A stretch of DNA of 64,000 bases from Bacteroidia bacterium (lineage in GTDB: Bacteria; Bacteroidota; Bacteroidia; B-17B0; Aurantibacillaceae), in the NCBI GenBank assembly GCA_022841465.1, contig JALHRL010000010.1, forward strand, positions 56,515 to 120,514, written 5' to 3'. The notes beneath the pieces were generated by a model. The model was not told the origin of the DNA, did not search any database, and saw nothing but the letters and a program-made list of their open reading frames with translations. The position numbers and the translations under genes were made by a program. Shown piece by piece: positions 1-8,722 of this stretch (its first letter is position 1; each line of letters opens with the position of its first letter).

Positions 1-828
1 AACCATTTTTTCATCAGGGCTCCAGGCAATGTTGGTAAGGTATTGTTCTTTATCACCTGTGGTTTTTATATACGTAACACTTTGCGCTGCTACATTGTAA
101 ATGCCAAGTGTAACGTGGTGACTTTTGCTGCCTGCCATTGGGTATTTTATGTCTTCGTTTTTTGCAGGGTAAGGTTTCCAATCAATAATTGGATAAGCAA
201 AAACATCTTTTTGATCCATTCGGTAAAAGGCTAAATAATTTCCTTTTGAGCTCCAATAAGTTCCTTTATGAATACCAAACTCACTTTGATGAACTGTTTT
301 GCCGTAAACCGTATTAAAATCACCGTCGATGCTTATTTGCCTTTCGCTACCATCAATTGCAACAAACAAATTATTTTCTTTGGTGTAAGCAACGCGTTTA
401 CTTTCTTTATGTAAATCGGCATTTTCTTCTTTTAAAAAAGGATTGATTGTATTTGTTACAATTGCTTTTTTATTTAAGTCAAATACCACTTCATCATTGC
501 CTTGATAAAAATGAAAGGTTGTAGCGTTTTTAAAATTTAAAAACGGTAAACCCTTTAACGAATCGCGTTTGTTTTGCAAAAGCGTTTTATTTATTTCAGT
601 TAAACTAATAATTGTTGTAGTTTTCGAAGATGCATTATCTCCTTTTATTAGGTAATTATTATCTACATAAATAAAAGCGGAGGTGCCCGGAATAAAGGAT
701 AGATTTTGCAATCTTTTAGGCGCCAGGCTTGTTCTGCCTTTTAATACAGCATCTTGAATGGTTAACAGTTTTTCTTGAGCATTTAATGAAAGGCTAAGAA
801 TAAAAGAAAGGATTATTATTTTTCGCAT
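1..828 (-). CDS. Dipeptidyl peptidase IV family serine peptidase, N-terminal part (cut by window edge)
   Basis: The reading frame is open from an ATG at 828 to the window edge, giving 276 codons. The protein begins with a signal peptide (MRKIIILSFILSLSLNAQ), so it is exported. The following sequence matches the beta-propeller (DPPIV_N) domain of family S9B peptidases, especially the stretch with VHQSEFGIHKGTYWSSKG and LAFYRMDQ at about residues 185-215. S9B enzymes cleave X-Pro or X-Ala dipeptides from peptide N-termini in the periplasm. The catalytic alpha/beta-hydrolase domain with Ser, Asp and His lies outside the window, so activity cannot be judged. The family call is sure; the exact specificity is not. 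Confidence 0.9.
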   Translation of the reverse strand, partial: MRKIIILSFILSLSLNAQEKLLTIQDAVLKGRTSLAPKRLQNLSFIPGTSAFIYVDNNYLIKGDNASSKTTTIISLTEINKTLLQNKRDSLKGLPFLNFKNATTFHFYQGNDEVVFDLNKKAIVTNTINPFLKEENADLHKESKRVAYTKENNLFVAIDGSERQISIDGDFNTVYGKTVHQSEFGIHKGTYWSSKGNYLAFYRMDQKDVFAYPIIDWKPYPAKNEDIKYPMAGSKSHHVTLGIYNVAAQSVTYIKTTGDKEQYLTNIAWSPDEKMV

Positions 829-920
829 ACAATGGTTACTTTTAAAACATTAAATATAAAGTTAAAATAGCAATTAGTTTAGCCGCCTGTGTAATTTTTA
901 TACTACACTTTTGCTTTGTT

Positions 921-1370
921 ATGCATTACGCAAATCCATTTAAAGGAAAACCGGAAAGCAGCTTTGATTTTTACGCATACACTTATTGCTCTCCTTATTT
1001 TCATCAGGATTTTAAATTATTTGCACCGGTTCCTTATAAAAACATGGACATATTGGTTTCTTATGAAATAAATAAACAAGCACTACGTAGCTTTCCATTG
1101 CATGAAGTGCTTTATGGTAAGTTGTGGCCGGGTAAAAAAGAAATTTACTTGTTAAGCCTTACCAACTCAGGCAACTATATAATACCTGATGAGGCGGTTT
1201 CTGAAAACGGAATATTACGAATGCAAAAAAACAAAGATTACGATGTTTTTAAACGCGTTATTGAAAATTATCTTTTTGATAAACACAATTCGAAACCGGA
1301 AAACGTAAAACTCATTTTAGTGTTAAGCAATTTAAAAGATAACAGCAAAAGCTTGTATGTTGATTTCTAA
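921..1370 (+). CDS. Conserved-looking protein of unknown function (149 aa)
   Basis: I do not recognise this family. The ATG at 921 starts a soluble 149-residue protein without signal peptide or membrane segment. It is rich in aromatic residues near the start (FDFYAYTYCSPYFHQDF). Its last 14 bases overlap the start of the HTTM-like membrane protein at 1357 in another frame, so the two are probably translationally coupled and work together. Codon use resembles the neighbours. It may be a partner of the membrane protein, but nothing in the sequence assigns an activity. Confidence 0.7.
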   Translation: MHYANPFKGKPESSFDFYAYTYCSPYFHQDFKLFAPVPYKNMDILVSYEINKQALRSFPLHEVLYGKLWPGKKEIYLLSLTNSGNYIIPDEAVSENGILRMQKNKDYDVFKRVIENYLFDKHNSKPENVKLILVLSNLKDNSKSLYVDF

Positions 1371-2205
1371 AACTCTTTCATATTTATTTGACGACTACAA
1401 TAAAAAAACAAACATGTTGGTTTTTAAATATGCCTTATACGCTTATGTTATTATTAGGTGTGTAGTTTGGTTATGTAATTATAACTTGTTGTTTTGTGAG
1501 CCAACAATATCGCTGTTAAACTTTGTTTCTGTAAAGCCGTTAGATTATCCTGCTTATTTTTTATATTTTTCAAGTAACAGTTTTTTGCCGGCTCTCTTTA
1601 TTGTTTCTTCAATAATTATTTCTTTGCTCTCTATTCTAAAAAAATCAACACTTGCAACTGATTTGCTTTTATATATCTTAGTTTTAAACATCCATTACAA
1701 ATTATATACTACCCTAACAGGTGGCGATGCAATTTTAAATAATCTTTTGTTTTTAGGTGCTTTTGCGCGTACAAAATTTATTTCATCCGAATCATTTTAT
1801 CATTCGTTATTAAAGCTTTTGCATAATTTTTCGGTAATAGCATTAATGTTTCAGGTGTGTATTGTATATTTTTATTCGGCAATGGTAAAATGGGTTGATT
1901 ACGATTGGTTAAATGGAAGCGCCATGTGTTATATTTCCGAAATAAAACATTTTTCGAATGGGATTCTATCAGGCGCATCTGTACCAAGCGCTTTAAGTTT
2001 TATACTATCTTATTTGGTTTTGTTGTATCAAAGCTTTTTCCCTGCTTTTATTTTTATGAAGAAGTATAAAAATTTGTTTTTGGGCTGCGGAATTATCATG
2101 CATCTTTACATCTCTGTTACCATGGGCCTTCTATTTTTTGGCCTTTTAATGATTTGTACTTACTTCCTGTTTTTTAATTTTAAAAAAGAACACATTCATA
2201 ATTAG
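1357..2205 (+). CDS. HTTM-like (vitamin K carboxylase-related) integral membrane protein
   Basis: This 282-residue protein is mostly hydrophobic, with about six or seven membrane segments. The pattern of a GGDAILNNLLFLGAF motif near residue 120 followed by long helices ending in YFYSAMVKW resembles HTTM-domain proteins, the bacterial relatives of the vitamin K-dependent gamma-carboxylase membrane core. Most bacterial HTTM proteins have no proven reaction. The start overlaps the upstream 149-aa gene by 14 bases, and prfB follows 15 bases later with its own promoter. The family call rests on pattern memory and is moderate; other multi-pass families remain possible. Confidence 0.6.
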   Translation: MLISKTLSYLFDDYNKKTNMLVFKYALYAYVIIRCVVWLCNYNLLFCEPTISLLNFVSVKPLDYPAYFLYFSSNSFLPALFIVSSIIISLLSILKKSTLATDLLLYILVLNIHYKLYTTLTGGDAILNNLLFLGAFARTKFISSESFYHSLLKLLHNFSVIALMFQVCIVYFYSAMVKWVDYDWLNGSAMCYISEIKHFSNGILSGASVPSALSFILSYLVLLYQSFFPAFIFMKKYKNLFLGCGIIMHLYISVTMGLLFFGLLMICTYFLFFNFKKEHIHN

Positions 2206-2208
2206 TTG

Positions 2209-2216
2209 TATATTTG
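2209..2216 (+). promoter_or_regulatory. -7 promoter element of prfB
   Basis: TATATTTG is a perfect match to the Bacteroidota -7 consensus TAnnTTTG. It ends only four bases before the prfB ATG at 2221, so the transcript would start at or within a few bases of the start codon. I see no clear -33 TTTG partner. Confidence 0.45.
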
Positions 2217-2220
2217 CCCT

Positions 2221-3322
2221 ATGTTTACACAAGAACAACTAAAAGATATTAACGAGCGCCATATGGCACTAAGGGGGTTTCTTTGACTACGATAAGAAGA
2301 AACACGATCTCTCTTTACTAGAGGAAAAAACAATTGACCCCAATTTTTGGAACGACAGCAAAAAAGCCGAACAGGTTTTGGCAGATGTTAAACTTGTTAA
2401 AGGATGGATTGTTGACTACGATGATTTAACCAAAGAAGTTGATGACCTCAACACCCTTTACGAGTTTTTTAAAGAAGGCGAAGCCACTGAAGAGGAAACC
2501 CATCAACAATTTCAAAAAACCTTAAAAAAGCTGGAAGACATTGAATTTAAAAACATGCTGCGAAGCGAAGAAGACAAGCTAAGTTGCATTTTACAAATAA
2601 ACTCAGGAGCCGGCGGTACCGAAAGTTGCGATTGGGCAAGCATGTTGATGCGCATGTACATTATGTGGGCAGAAAAAAGCGGTTTTAAAGTAAGCCAGTT
2701 AGATTATAATCCCGGTGATGCTGCCGGAATAAAATCTGTATCGCTTCAAATTGAAGGCCCTTTTGCATATGGTTATTTAAAAGGCGAAAACGGTGTGCAT
2801 CGTTTGGTAAGAATTAGTCCGTTTGATGCAAACGCTAAACGCCACACCAGTTTTGCATCAGTATATGTTTACCCGATTGTTGACGATACCATTGAAATTG
2901 ACATTAAACCTGCAGATTTGGAAGTAACAACTTCACGAAGTGGTGGCGCGGGCGGACAAAATGTAAACAAGGTAGAAACAAAAGTACAAATGTTGCACAA
3001 ACCAACGGGTATTGTTGTTGTGTGTCAAATAGAAAGAAGTCAACATGGCAACCGCGAACGCGCTTTACAAATGATCCGTTCTCAATTATATGAAATGGAA
3101 ATGCGCAAACGAAATGAAACAAAAGCAGCAGTAGAAGATGGCAAAATGAAAATTGAATGGGGTTCGCAAATTAGAAGTTATGTTTTGCACCCTTATAAAA
3201 TGGTAAACGACCATAGAACAGAATTAAAAATTACAGATGCCGAAGGCGTATTAGATGGAGATTTAGATGAATTAATTAAAACGTATTTAATGAGTACTTC
3301 CGGAAAACACAAAACAAATTAA
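2221..3322 (+). CDS. prfB: Peptide chain release factor 2, with +1 programmed frameshift
   Basis: RF2 releases the finished peptide at UGA and UAA codons. The gene is in two frames: 2221-2283 (21 codons), then, after skipping the T at 2284, 2285-3322. The joined protein has 366 residues, the normal RF2 length. The zero frame ends in CTT TGA at 2281-2286, the standard shift site. After the shift the protein continues DYDKKKHDL and so on. Recognition motif SPF lies at residues 199-201 (RF1 would have PxT), and the catalytic GGQ at 244-246. The start at 2221 fits family N-termini; an ATG at 2378 is internal. paaY follows one base after the stop. Confidence 0.96.
2272..2287 (+). promoter_or_regulatory. 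prfB programmed +1 frameshift site
   Basis: AGGGGGTTTCTTTGAC contains a Shine-Dalgarno-like AGGGGG three bases before the slippery CTT codon, the in-frame TGA stop, and a C after the stop. These are the known elements of RF2 autoregulation: when RF2 is scarce the ribosome pauses at UGA, slips by +1 and makes more RF2. The site differs from the E. coli one only in TTT for TAT between the two parts. Confidence 0.95.
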
Positions 3323-3323
3323 C

Positions 3324-3938
3324 ATGGCAAATATTTTTGAATTTAACGGCTATAAACCTGTTATACATAAAACAGCTTTTATTCACCCTAATGCAACGGT
3401 TACCGGAAATGTAACCATTGGTAAAGATGTGTATATTGGTCCGGGCGCTGCTATTCGCGGCGATTGGGGCGAAATAATTATTGAAGACGGCTGCAATGTT
3501 CAGGAAAACTGTACCATACATATGTTTCCGGGCACAACGGTTTTATTAAAAGAAGCGGCGCATATTGGTCACGGAGCAATTATTCATGGTGCAACCATAG
3601 GTAAAAATGTTTTGGTTGGAATGAACAGTGTAATTATGGATAATGTAGTTATTGGCGACAATTGCATTATTGGTGCTTTGTGTTTTGTGCCTGCTGATAC
3701 TATTATTGAAGAGAAAAAAGTGGTGGTAGGAAATCCTGCGAAAGTGGTTAAAGATGTAAGTAAAGAAATGATTGAGTGGAAAACTGCCGGAACAAAATTG
3801 TATCAGCAATTGCCTAAAGACTGTTATGATACTTTAAAACCTTGTGAGCCCTTAAGAAGACCCGCCTCGTTTAAACCCGATCAACAAAATGTTTACAAAA
3901 CCTGGGGTGAGTCAAAATCAGCTAAAAAGAAAAAGTAA
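3324..3938 (+). CDS. paaY: PaaY-like hexapeptide-repeat protein (gamma-carbonic anhydrase fold; phenylacetate pathway)
   Basis: The 204-residue protein is a left-handed beta-helix of hexapeptide repeats. It matches PaaY closely: VQENCTIHMFPG near residue 60, HIGHGAIIHG near 82, GMNSVIMD near 100, VGNPAKVVKDVS near 140 and the C-terminal EWKTAGTKLYQQL. The His residues in these segments are the metal ligands of the fold. PaaY is known as a thioesterase that removes dead-end CoA products of the phenylacetyl-CoA epoxidase, and paaABC is present at 40411-42426. It sits one base behind prfB and one base ahead of the next gene. Its separation from paaABC by 36 kb is unusual. Confidence 0.88.
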   Translation: MANIFEFNGYKPVIHKTAFIHPNATVTGNVTIGKDVYIGPGAAIRGDWGEIIIEDGCNVQENCTIHMFPGTTVLLKEAAHIGHGAIIHGATIGKNVLVGMNSVIMDNVVIGDNCIIGALCFVPADTIIEEKKVVVGNPAKVVKDVSKEMIEWKTAGTKLYQQLPKDCYDTLKPCEPLRRPASFKPDQQNVYKTWGESKSAKKKK

Positions 3939-3939
3939 A

Positions 3940-4371
3940 ATGAGAAAATTGATTTTCGTTCTATTTGTTTTTGCTTGCGGAATAAATTACGCGCAACAAA
4001 CTAAAACACTTTCAAAAAACAAGCCTTCTTCAAAACCTAAAGAATCAAAATCTTTAGACAAGGAAGAAATGAAAACGTATTACCTGGTGTTTTTAAAATC
4101 AGGGCCTAATCGCGGGCAAGATTCTGTAACTGCGGCAGAAATACAAAAAGGACACATGGCCCATTTAACCAAAATGTATAACGAAGGGAAAATGGATTTA
4201 GCCGGACCCATTATGAAAAAAGAACAAGATATACGCGGTATTTGTGTGTACAATGTTGCAAGCTTAGAAGAAGCGAAAGCTTTAGCGGAAAGCGATCCCG
4301 CAGTAAAATCAGGCAGATTAATTGTTGAAATTTTGCCTTGGTACAGCATGAAAGGGGCTGTGCTTCGTTAA
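3940..4371 (+). CDS. Exported YciI-like (YCII domain) protein
   Basis: The frame extends upstream to 3889, but the ATG at 3940 gives a signal peptide (MRKLIFVLFVFACGINYAQ) and avoids a long overlap with paaY, so I take 3940 (143 aa). After a Lys/Ser-rich linker, residues about 45-143 look like a YCII domain: HMAHLTKMYNEGKMDLAGPI, then an EEAKALAESDPAVKSG helix and LIVEILPWY. YCII proteins are ferredoxin-like dimers; most have no proven reaction. Export to the periplasm is the unusual point. The 3' end overlaps the convergent pepF-like gene by four bases. Confidence 0.75.
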   Translation: MRKLIFVLFVFACGINYAQQTKTLSKNKPSSKPKESKSLDKEEMKTYYLVFLKSGPNRGQDSVTAAEIQKGHMAHLTKMYNEGKMDLAGPIMKKEQDIRGICVYNVASLEEAKALAESDPAVKSGRLIVEILPWYSMKGAVLR

Positions 4372-6056
4372 ATTCCTTCGTACTCCGTTTTTACAAAATC
4401 CATTAATTCTTTAACGTATTCCGGCGAAAAGTCAAATTTAATTCCGGCGGTTTCATAAACCTCGGGTATGCTTTTGGTGTATCCTAAACTTAATGCTGCT
4501 TTGTATTGATCTATTGTTCTGCGGGCATTGTTTTTATAATTACGCCAAATTGCAATGGCGCCCAATTGTGCAAACCCATACTCAATGTAATAGAAAGGAA
4601 CTTCGTAAAGATGTAGTTGTATTTGCCAGCGTCGTTTTAAATTGTTTTCTAGTCCTAGATAATTTATTACATCGCTTCCAAAATCTTTCATAATACCATG
4701 CCAGGATTCGTAACGCTGTGCAATGGTGTGTTTCGGGTTTAAATAAATCCAATGTTGAAATTTATCTACAGCTGCAATCCATGGTAAAGTATCCATTACA
4801 CTTTCTAATTGCTGACGTTTTGCGCGCTTTAATTCTTCTTTATCTTCAAAAAACACATGCCAGTGTTCCATACTAATTAGCTCCATGCTCATGCTTGCAA
4901 GCTCAGCTATTTCACTTGGCGGCGATTTAAAATCAACTATTTCTAAATCTTTACATAAAAAGGAATGTATGGCGTGTCCGCCTTCATGCACCATGGTAAC
5001 CAAATCGCGATGCAAGCCCACCGAATTCATGAAAATAAATGGAATATCTGTTTCATATAAAGGGTATTGATATCCACCGGGCGCTTTTCCTATTCTGCTT
5101 TCTAAATCCAATCGTTTTAATTCATTCATTGTTTTTATACAATCGCCAAAAAACAAATCTATTTTATTAAAGCACGAAATGGTTTTTTCAATTAACTCAT
5201 TAGCGTTTGAAAAAGGTTTTAACGGCTCTTTTCCTTCATCATCCACTGCGGTATCCCAGGGACGGTAATCATTTAATTGTAACTTTTCCTTTCGTATTAA
5301 ATCGTGTTCTCTTAATAAAGGAACGGCATGTAACTTTACTGCCTCATGAAAATTTAAACAATCCTGTACACTGTAATCAAAACGTCCCAATTCTTGATGT
5401 TTAAAATCGCGGTAATTTGCAAAGCCAGTGTTTAAAGCAAGCTTGTGGCGTAAATGAATTAATTTGGTAAATAAATAGTTTAAGACGTCTTCGTCTTTTG
5501 CTCTACGTTCTGAAATTATATAATACACTTCTTCGCGCACTTTTCTGTCTAAGTTTTTTAAAAACACCGATGCCTTTTGCAAAGTCATTTCTTCCTCTTT
5601 ATACTTTACTGTTTGTGCACCGCTAATGGCACCATACTCTTGCTCACGTTGTTGTAATTCGGTTTTAAGGGGTATGTTTTCTTCTCTAAAAAGTTTAATG
5701 CTGTTTTCAACTTGTTTAATATAAACCATGTATTTACCATCAAGGTTTTGTGTAAACGAACAATTAATTAGCTTTTTATTTAAATCGTTTGCGAGTGGAG
5801 AAATATGAGGCTCAATATTTGTAACAAAATCATTAAAACTGTTTCTTAATTCTTCGTTAGCAGTATCGCAGGTCATTTTTATATAACGCCATGCCATATC
5901 TTCACTAACAACCGAACTTAATTCACTAACATCTAATAACCACTTTTGTAAATCGCTTTCAGAGTTAAGATTCCGCTGTAGTAATTCGTTATAATAAGGT
6001 TGTAATAAATTCCAAGTGCTAACTTTAAAATCGTGAGGTATATAATTTCTTTTCAT
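4368..6056 (-). CDS. M3 family oligoendopeptidase (PepF-type)
   Basis: This 562-residue enzyme carries the zinc-binding HEGGH at residues 357-361, with the second ligand region in the following PSEIAELASMSMELISMEHW, which is typical of family M3B oligoendopeptidases. These cytoplasmic enzymes cut short peptides. There is no signal peptide, and the length is close to the family norm of about 560-600. The gene starts two bases after the stop of the patatin gene, so both are in one transcription unit read leftwards from 7060. Its 3' end overlaps the convergent YciI-like gene by four bases. Confidence 0.9.
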   Translation of the reverse strand: MKRNYIPHDFKVSTWNLLQPYYNELLQRNLNSESDLQKWLLDVSELSSVVSEDMAWRYIKMTCDTANEELRNSFNDFVTNIEPHISPLANDLNKKLINCSFTQNLDGKYMVYIKQVENSIKLFREENIPLKTELQQREQEYGAISGAQTVKYKEEEMTLQKASVFLKNLDRKVREEVYYIISERRAKDEDVLNYLFTKLIHLRHKLALNTGFANYRDFKHQELGRFDYSVQDCLNFHEAVKLHAVPLLREHDLIRKEKLQLNDYRPWDTAVDDEGKEPLKPFSNANELIEKTISCFNKIDLFFGDCIKTMNELKRLDLESRIGKAPGGYQYPLYETDIPFIFMNSVGLHRDLVTMVHEGGHAIHSFLCKDLEIVDFKSPPSEIAELASMSMELISMEHWHVFFEDKEELKRAKRQQLESVMDTLPWIAAVDKFQHWIYLNPKHTIAQRYESWHGIMKDFGSDVINYLGLENNLKRRWQIQLHLYEVPFYYIEYGFAQLGAIAIWRNYKNNARRTIDQYKAALSLGYTKSIPEVYETAGIKFDFSPEYVKELMDFVKTEYEGI

Positions 6057-6058
6057 TT

Positions 6059-7060
6059 TTATAATTTTAAGGTGCTTTCTTTTCCAATGCTGTGGTAATT
6101 TTTATCTAGCCATTTAGAACAAGCTTCGTAGCCTAAATTTTTAAGATGCATTAAGAAATCCCAGCTGGTATTTAATTTACTTGATAAATTAAACTGTCCC
6201 AAATCTTCATCGGCACTTATGTTGTGTAGAAAAGTTGCCTTTAATTCTCCATCCAAAGTAATACCTTTTTCTATTAAGGTTCTTTTAAATTCTATTAATC
6301 TTATTTCGTGATGAAGAGAGGCGTTAAAACTAATTTCATTTACACGATCTTTAATCTCCTCAATATTACTAGGCACTTCTTTAATTTTAAATGGATTTAC
6401 CTGAACCAACAAAATATCATCAGTATCCTCTGTGTTGTAAATTAAGGGCTCTAAGGGTGGGTTACCCATATAACCTCCATCCCAATAAAATTCACCGTCA
6501 ATTTCAACTGCGTGATACATGTAGGGTAAACAAGCCGAAGCTAATATTGCCTTTGCAGTAATTTGTGCCGGACCAAATATTTTTGGCTCACAGGTTAATA
6601 CATTGGTTGCGCAAACAAATAATTTTGGAGGATTAAAGCGATGCAATTCCTCAAAATCAATTAATTCGTTTAATATTTTTTCAAGAGGGTTGTAGCCTAA
6701 TGGATTAAATTGAGCAGGCGCCATATTTTCAGAGGTCATGCTAAAAAATTTATAGCCCGGAGAAAAATCCATATTTCCCTTGCTCATCATTTTATCAAAC
6801 ATAGAGGGTTGCAGTGGAGAATTTTTTCCTGCCTCAGAAATTTTATGCCAAAACTTTACCAATAAATGCTTGGCCATGTTTTTGCCGCCTTTGTTTAACC
6901 CGTAAATTGTACAAACGCCATTCATTGCTCCTGCACTGGTGCCGCAAATTCCCTCAATTTCAATTCTGTCATCATCTAATAGTCTATCTATAACGCCCCA
7001 CGAATATGCGCCATGAGCGCCTCCGCCTTGAAGCGCCACATCAATTTTTTTTGCTTTCAT
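6059..7060 (-). CDS. Patatin-like phospholipase
   Basis: The 333-residue protein shows all patatin landmarks: the oxyanion loop GGGAHGAYSWG at residues 12-22, the nucleophile elbow GTSAG with Ser42, and the Asp of the DGG motif near residue 190 (GEFYWDGGYMGNPP). Patatins use a Ser-Asp dyad to hydrolyse acyl esters of lipids. No signal peptide is present, so the protein is probably cytoplasmic or membrane-associated. It is the first gene of a two-gene unit with the M3 peptidase. The true substrate is unknown. Confidence 0.9.
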   Translation of the reverse strand: MKAKKIDVALQGGGAHGAYSWGVIDRLLDDDRIEIEGICGTSAGAMNGVCTIYGLNKGGKNMAKHLLVKFWHKISEAGKNSPLQPSMFDKMMSKGNMDFSPGYKFFSMTSENMAPAQFNPLGYNPLEKILNELIDFEELHRFNPPKLFVCATNVLTCEPKIFGPAQITAKAILASACLPYMYHAVEIDGEFYWDGGYMGNPPLEPLIYNTEDTDDILLVQVNPFKIKEVPSNIEEIKDRVNEISFNASLHHEIRLIEFKRTLIEKGITLDGELKATFLHNISADEDLGQFNLSSKLNTSWDFLMHLKNLGYEACSKWLDKNYHSIGKESTLKL

Positions 7061-7122
7061 TTTCTTTTTCTTTGCTTAACAATTGCTTTGTTTTCAGCTG
7101 TTTTGGAATATAAATGTAACAA

Positions 7123-7149
7123 AAAAAGGGCTTTAAAAAAGCCCTTTTT
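7123..7149 (-). terminator. Rho-independent terminator after the Cys-rich gene
   Basis: The arms AAAAAGGGCTTT (7123-7134) and AAAGCCCTTTTT (7138-7149) pair perfectly around a three-base loop. The hairpin lies 24 bases beyond the stop of the leftward gene ending at 7173, and before the next leftward gene start at 7060, so it separates those two transcripts. Confidence 0.85.
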
Positions 7150-7172
7150 CATAAGTAGATGATATTAACTCG

Positions 7173-7490
7173 TTATTTTTTCTTGCAGCAAGAACCCTCT
7201 TTAGAACCTTCTGCTTTACAAGTTGTGCTGCATTTTCCTTCTTCACATTTCTTTTTGCATTCTTCTTTGGTTGCGCAACAATTTGCTGCTTTAGCGTTTT
7301 TGCATGCTGCACCTTGGCACCCTTTTGTTGAACAGTCTTTGCAACAATCTTTATCGGTGCATTTATTCTTTTTGCAAAACTCTATGCATTCTTTGCTGCA
7401 TTTATCGGTACAACATTTCGGTTTATCGTCGCCAAAATTTTTAAAGCTAAAGCTTAATAAGCACACTAGTGCCAATACTATATTTTTCAT
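7173..7490 (-). CDS. Small exported Cys-rich protein, probable metal binder
   Basis: I do not recognise a named family. The 105-residue protein starts with a hydrophobic signal (MKNIVLALVCLLSFSF), followed by a mature part dense in Cys and Lys, with repeated CC, CxxxC and CxxxxC spacings (KPKCCTDKCSKECIEFCKK; DCCKDCSTKGCQGAAC). Such composition suggests metal binding or a disulfide-rich periplasmic peptide; this is inference. An opposite-strand frame over the same DNA is a shadow. A second exported Cys-rich protein lies just upstream at 7586, and a terminator follows at 7123-7149. Confidence 0.75.
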   Translation of the reverse strand: MKNIVLALVCLLSFSFKNFGDDKPKCCTDKCSKECIEFCKKNKCTDKDCCKDCSTKGCQGAACKNAKAANCCATKEECKKKCEEGKCSTTCKAEGSKEGSCCKKK

Positions 7491-7585
7491 TTTAATACTG
7501 TTTTAAATTTTAAATAATTAATGTTTTATTCCATGTAAATTGTACACGTTTATAACGGGAATTTTGTACAAAGCCGAAGTAAAAA

Positions 7586-7966
7586 TTAAACGGTTGTCGG
7601 AGGCTTAATTAAGGAGGTAAGATAGCCGTCGCTTAAATTATCGGCGACTTTAATTTTATTGAGATAAAAGGTGTTTAAAGAAATGGTAGATAGCTGGCTC
7701 TCTGCTTTTTTATCAATACCTGCTATTAACGAAAAATGTAAGTGTGAGGTAGAAACAGGAACGTTAGCGCAGCAATCTTTCTTTTCGCAACACGCTTCTT
7801 GTTCCTCTGAACAACAATTGTCATCAGAAAGGCATTTTACTTCGGTTGGCTCGTTGGTTTGGGAATGAGCATCATAAGTAAACAATAAGTTGTTTAATAG
7901 AAAACAAACCAACACATTTGAAACAACTATAATTCTGCTTACTTTCACCTTTAAGAGATTAAACAA
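7586..7966 (-). CDS. Small exported protein with Cys-rich segment
   Basis: Unknown family, up to 126 residues. There is no in-frame ATG at all: translation must begin at a TTG (7966) or, more likely, the GTG at 7948, which still leaves a signal peptide (about VKVSRIIVVSNVLVCFLLNN) ending near AHSQ. The mature protein begins with a short Cys cluster (CLSDDNCCSEEQEACCEKKDCC) and then a Cys-free part ending KPPTTV. The start lies only 5 to 22 bases from the divergent trmH start, so both promoters must overlap the coding starts. It resembles small metal-handling periplasmic proteins in layout only. Confidence 0.6.
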   Translation of the reverse strand: MFNLLKVKVSRIIVVSNVLVCFLLNNLLFTYDAHSQTNEPTEVKCLSDDNCCSEEQEACCEKKDCCANVPVSTSHLHFSLIAGIDKKAESQLSTISLNTFYLNKIKVADNLSDGYLTSLIKPPTTV

Positions 7967-7970
7967 AAAT

Positions 7971-8645
7971 ATGCAATCTATTGAAGATAAAAAAAGACTT
8001 ATTAGCTATTTAACAGAATTTGTTACCGAAAATCGCAAAAACAGGTTTGATGCAGTTATAAATGATAGAATGAATCACCTCCAAATTGTAGTAGAAGATA
8101 TTTACCAGGGACATAATGCAAGCGCCGTTATTAGAAGTTGTGATTGTTTTGGAATACAATACATGCATTTTATTGAAAATAAAAACACCATGAAGGTGAA
8201 TAATGAAATTGCTTTAGGGGCCGGAAGTTGGGTGAGTGTAAAAAAACACAGCAATACGAAACAATGTTTAACCGATTTAAAAAAACAAGGCTTTAAAATT
8301 GTAGCCACTACCCCACATAAAAACGATTGCACTATTGATAATTTACCCATTCATCAAAAAACAGCATTGGTGTTTGGAACAGAATTAAATGGTATAACAC
8401 AAGACGTGATGGATGTGGCTGACGAATTTGTAAAAATACCCATGTATGGATTTACCGAAAGTTTTAATATAAGTGTAAGCGCAGCATTATGTATGTATGA
8501 GCTCACAACACGAATTAGAAAAGAGGTTCCTGACTATAAATTATCTGAAACCGAAAAAACAGATGTTTACTTAGAGTGGTTAAAAAACAGTATTGAAAAA
8601 AGCGATGCCATTATTGAAGAATATCTCATAAATAAAAGAGTTTAA
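7971..8645 (+). CDS. trmH: tRNA (guanosine-2'-O)-methyltransferase TrmH
   Basis: This SPOUT-class enzyme methylates the 2'-OH of G18 in tRNA with S-adenosylmethionine. The start at 7971 (224 aa) aligns with family N-termini (LISYLTEFVTEN); the upstream frame to 7890 is an extension without meaning. Motif 1 is QGHNASAVIRSCDCFG near residue 45, motif 2 is VFGTELNGIT near 135, and motif 3 is PMYGFTESFNISVSAAL near 155, which form the SAM-binding knot. The Asn of motif 1 and the Ser/Asn of motif 3 are in place. The gene is divergent from the small Cys-rich protein. Confidence 0.9.
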   Translation: MQSIEDKKRLISYLTEFVTENRKNRFDAVINDRMNHLQIVVEDIYQGHNASAVIRSCDCFGIQYMHFIENKNTMKVNNEIALGAGSWVSVKKHSNTKQCLTDLKKQGFKIVATTPHKNDCTIDNLPIHQKTALVFGTELNGITQDVMDVADEFVKIPMYGFTESFNISVSAALCMYELTTRIRKEVPDYKLSETEKTDVYLEWLKNSIEKSDAIIEEYLINKRV

Positions 8646-8710
8646 TCATTATATTTTGTTAATTTGAGTCTTATTTGATTATAATTTAGCGGAAACTGCT
8701 GTATAAATTA

Positions 8711-8718
8711 TAAATTTG
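8711..8718 (+). promoter_or_regulatory. -7 promoter element of the gene at 8723
   Basis: TAAATTTG is a perfect TAnnTTTG element. It ends four bases before the ATG at 8723, the same spacing as at prfB, which implies a very short or absent 5' leader. Confidence 0.45.
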
Positions 8719-8722
8719 AAGC

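Noticed and set aside
2221..2286. prfB as a broken gene because of the early TGA
   Set aside because: The stop is the standard programmed frameshift site; after a +1 shift the full RF2 is encoded.
7159..7506. Plus-strand frame of 115 codons opposite the Cys-rich gene
   Set aside because: It is the complement of a Cys/Lys-rich coding region (giving His/Phe/Leu/Ser runs), has no signal or family pattern, and crosses the terminator hairpin region.
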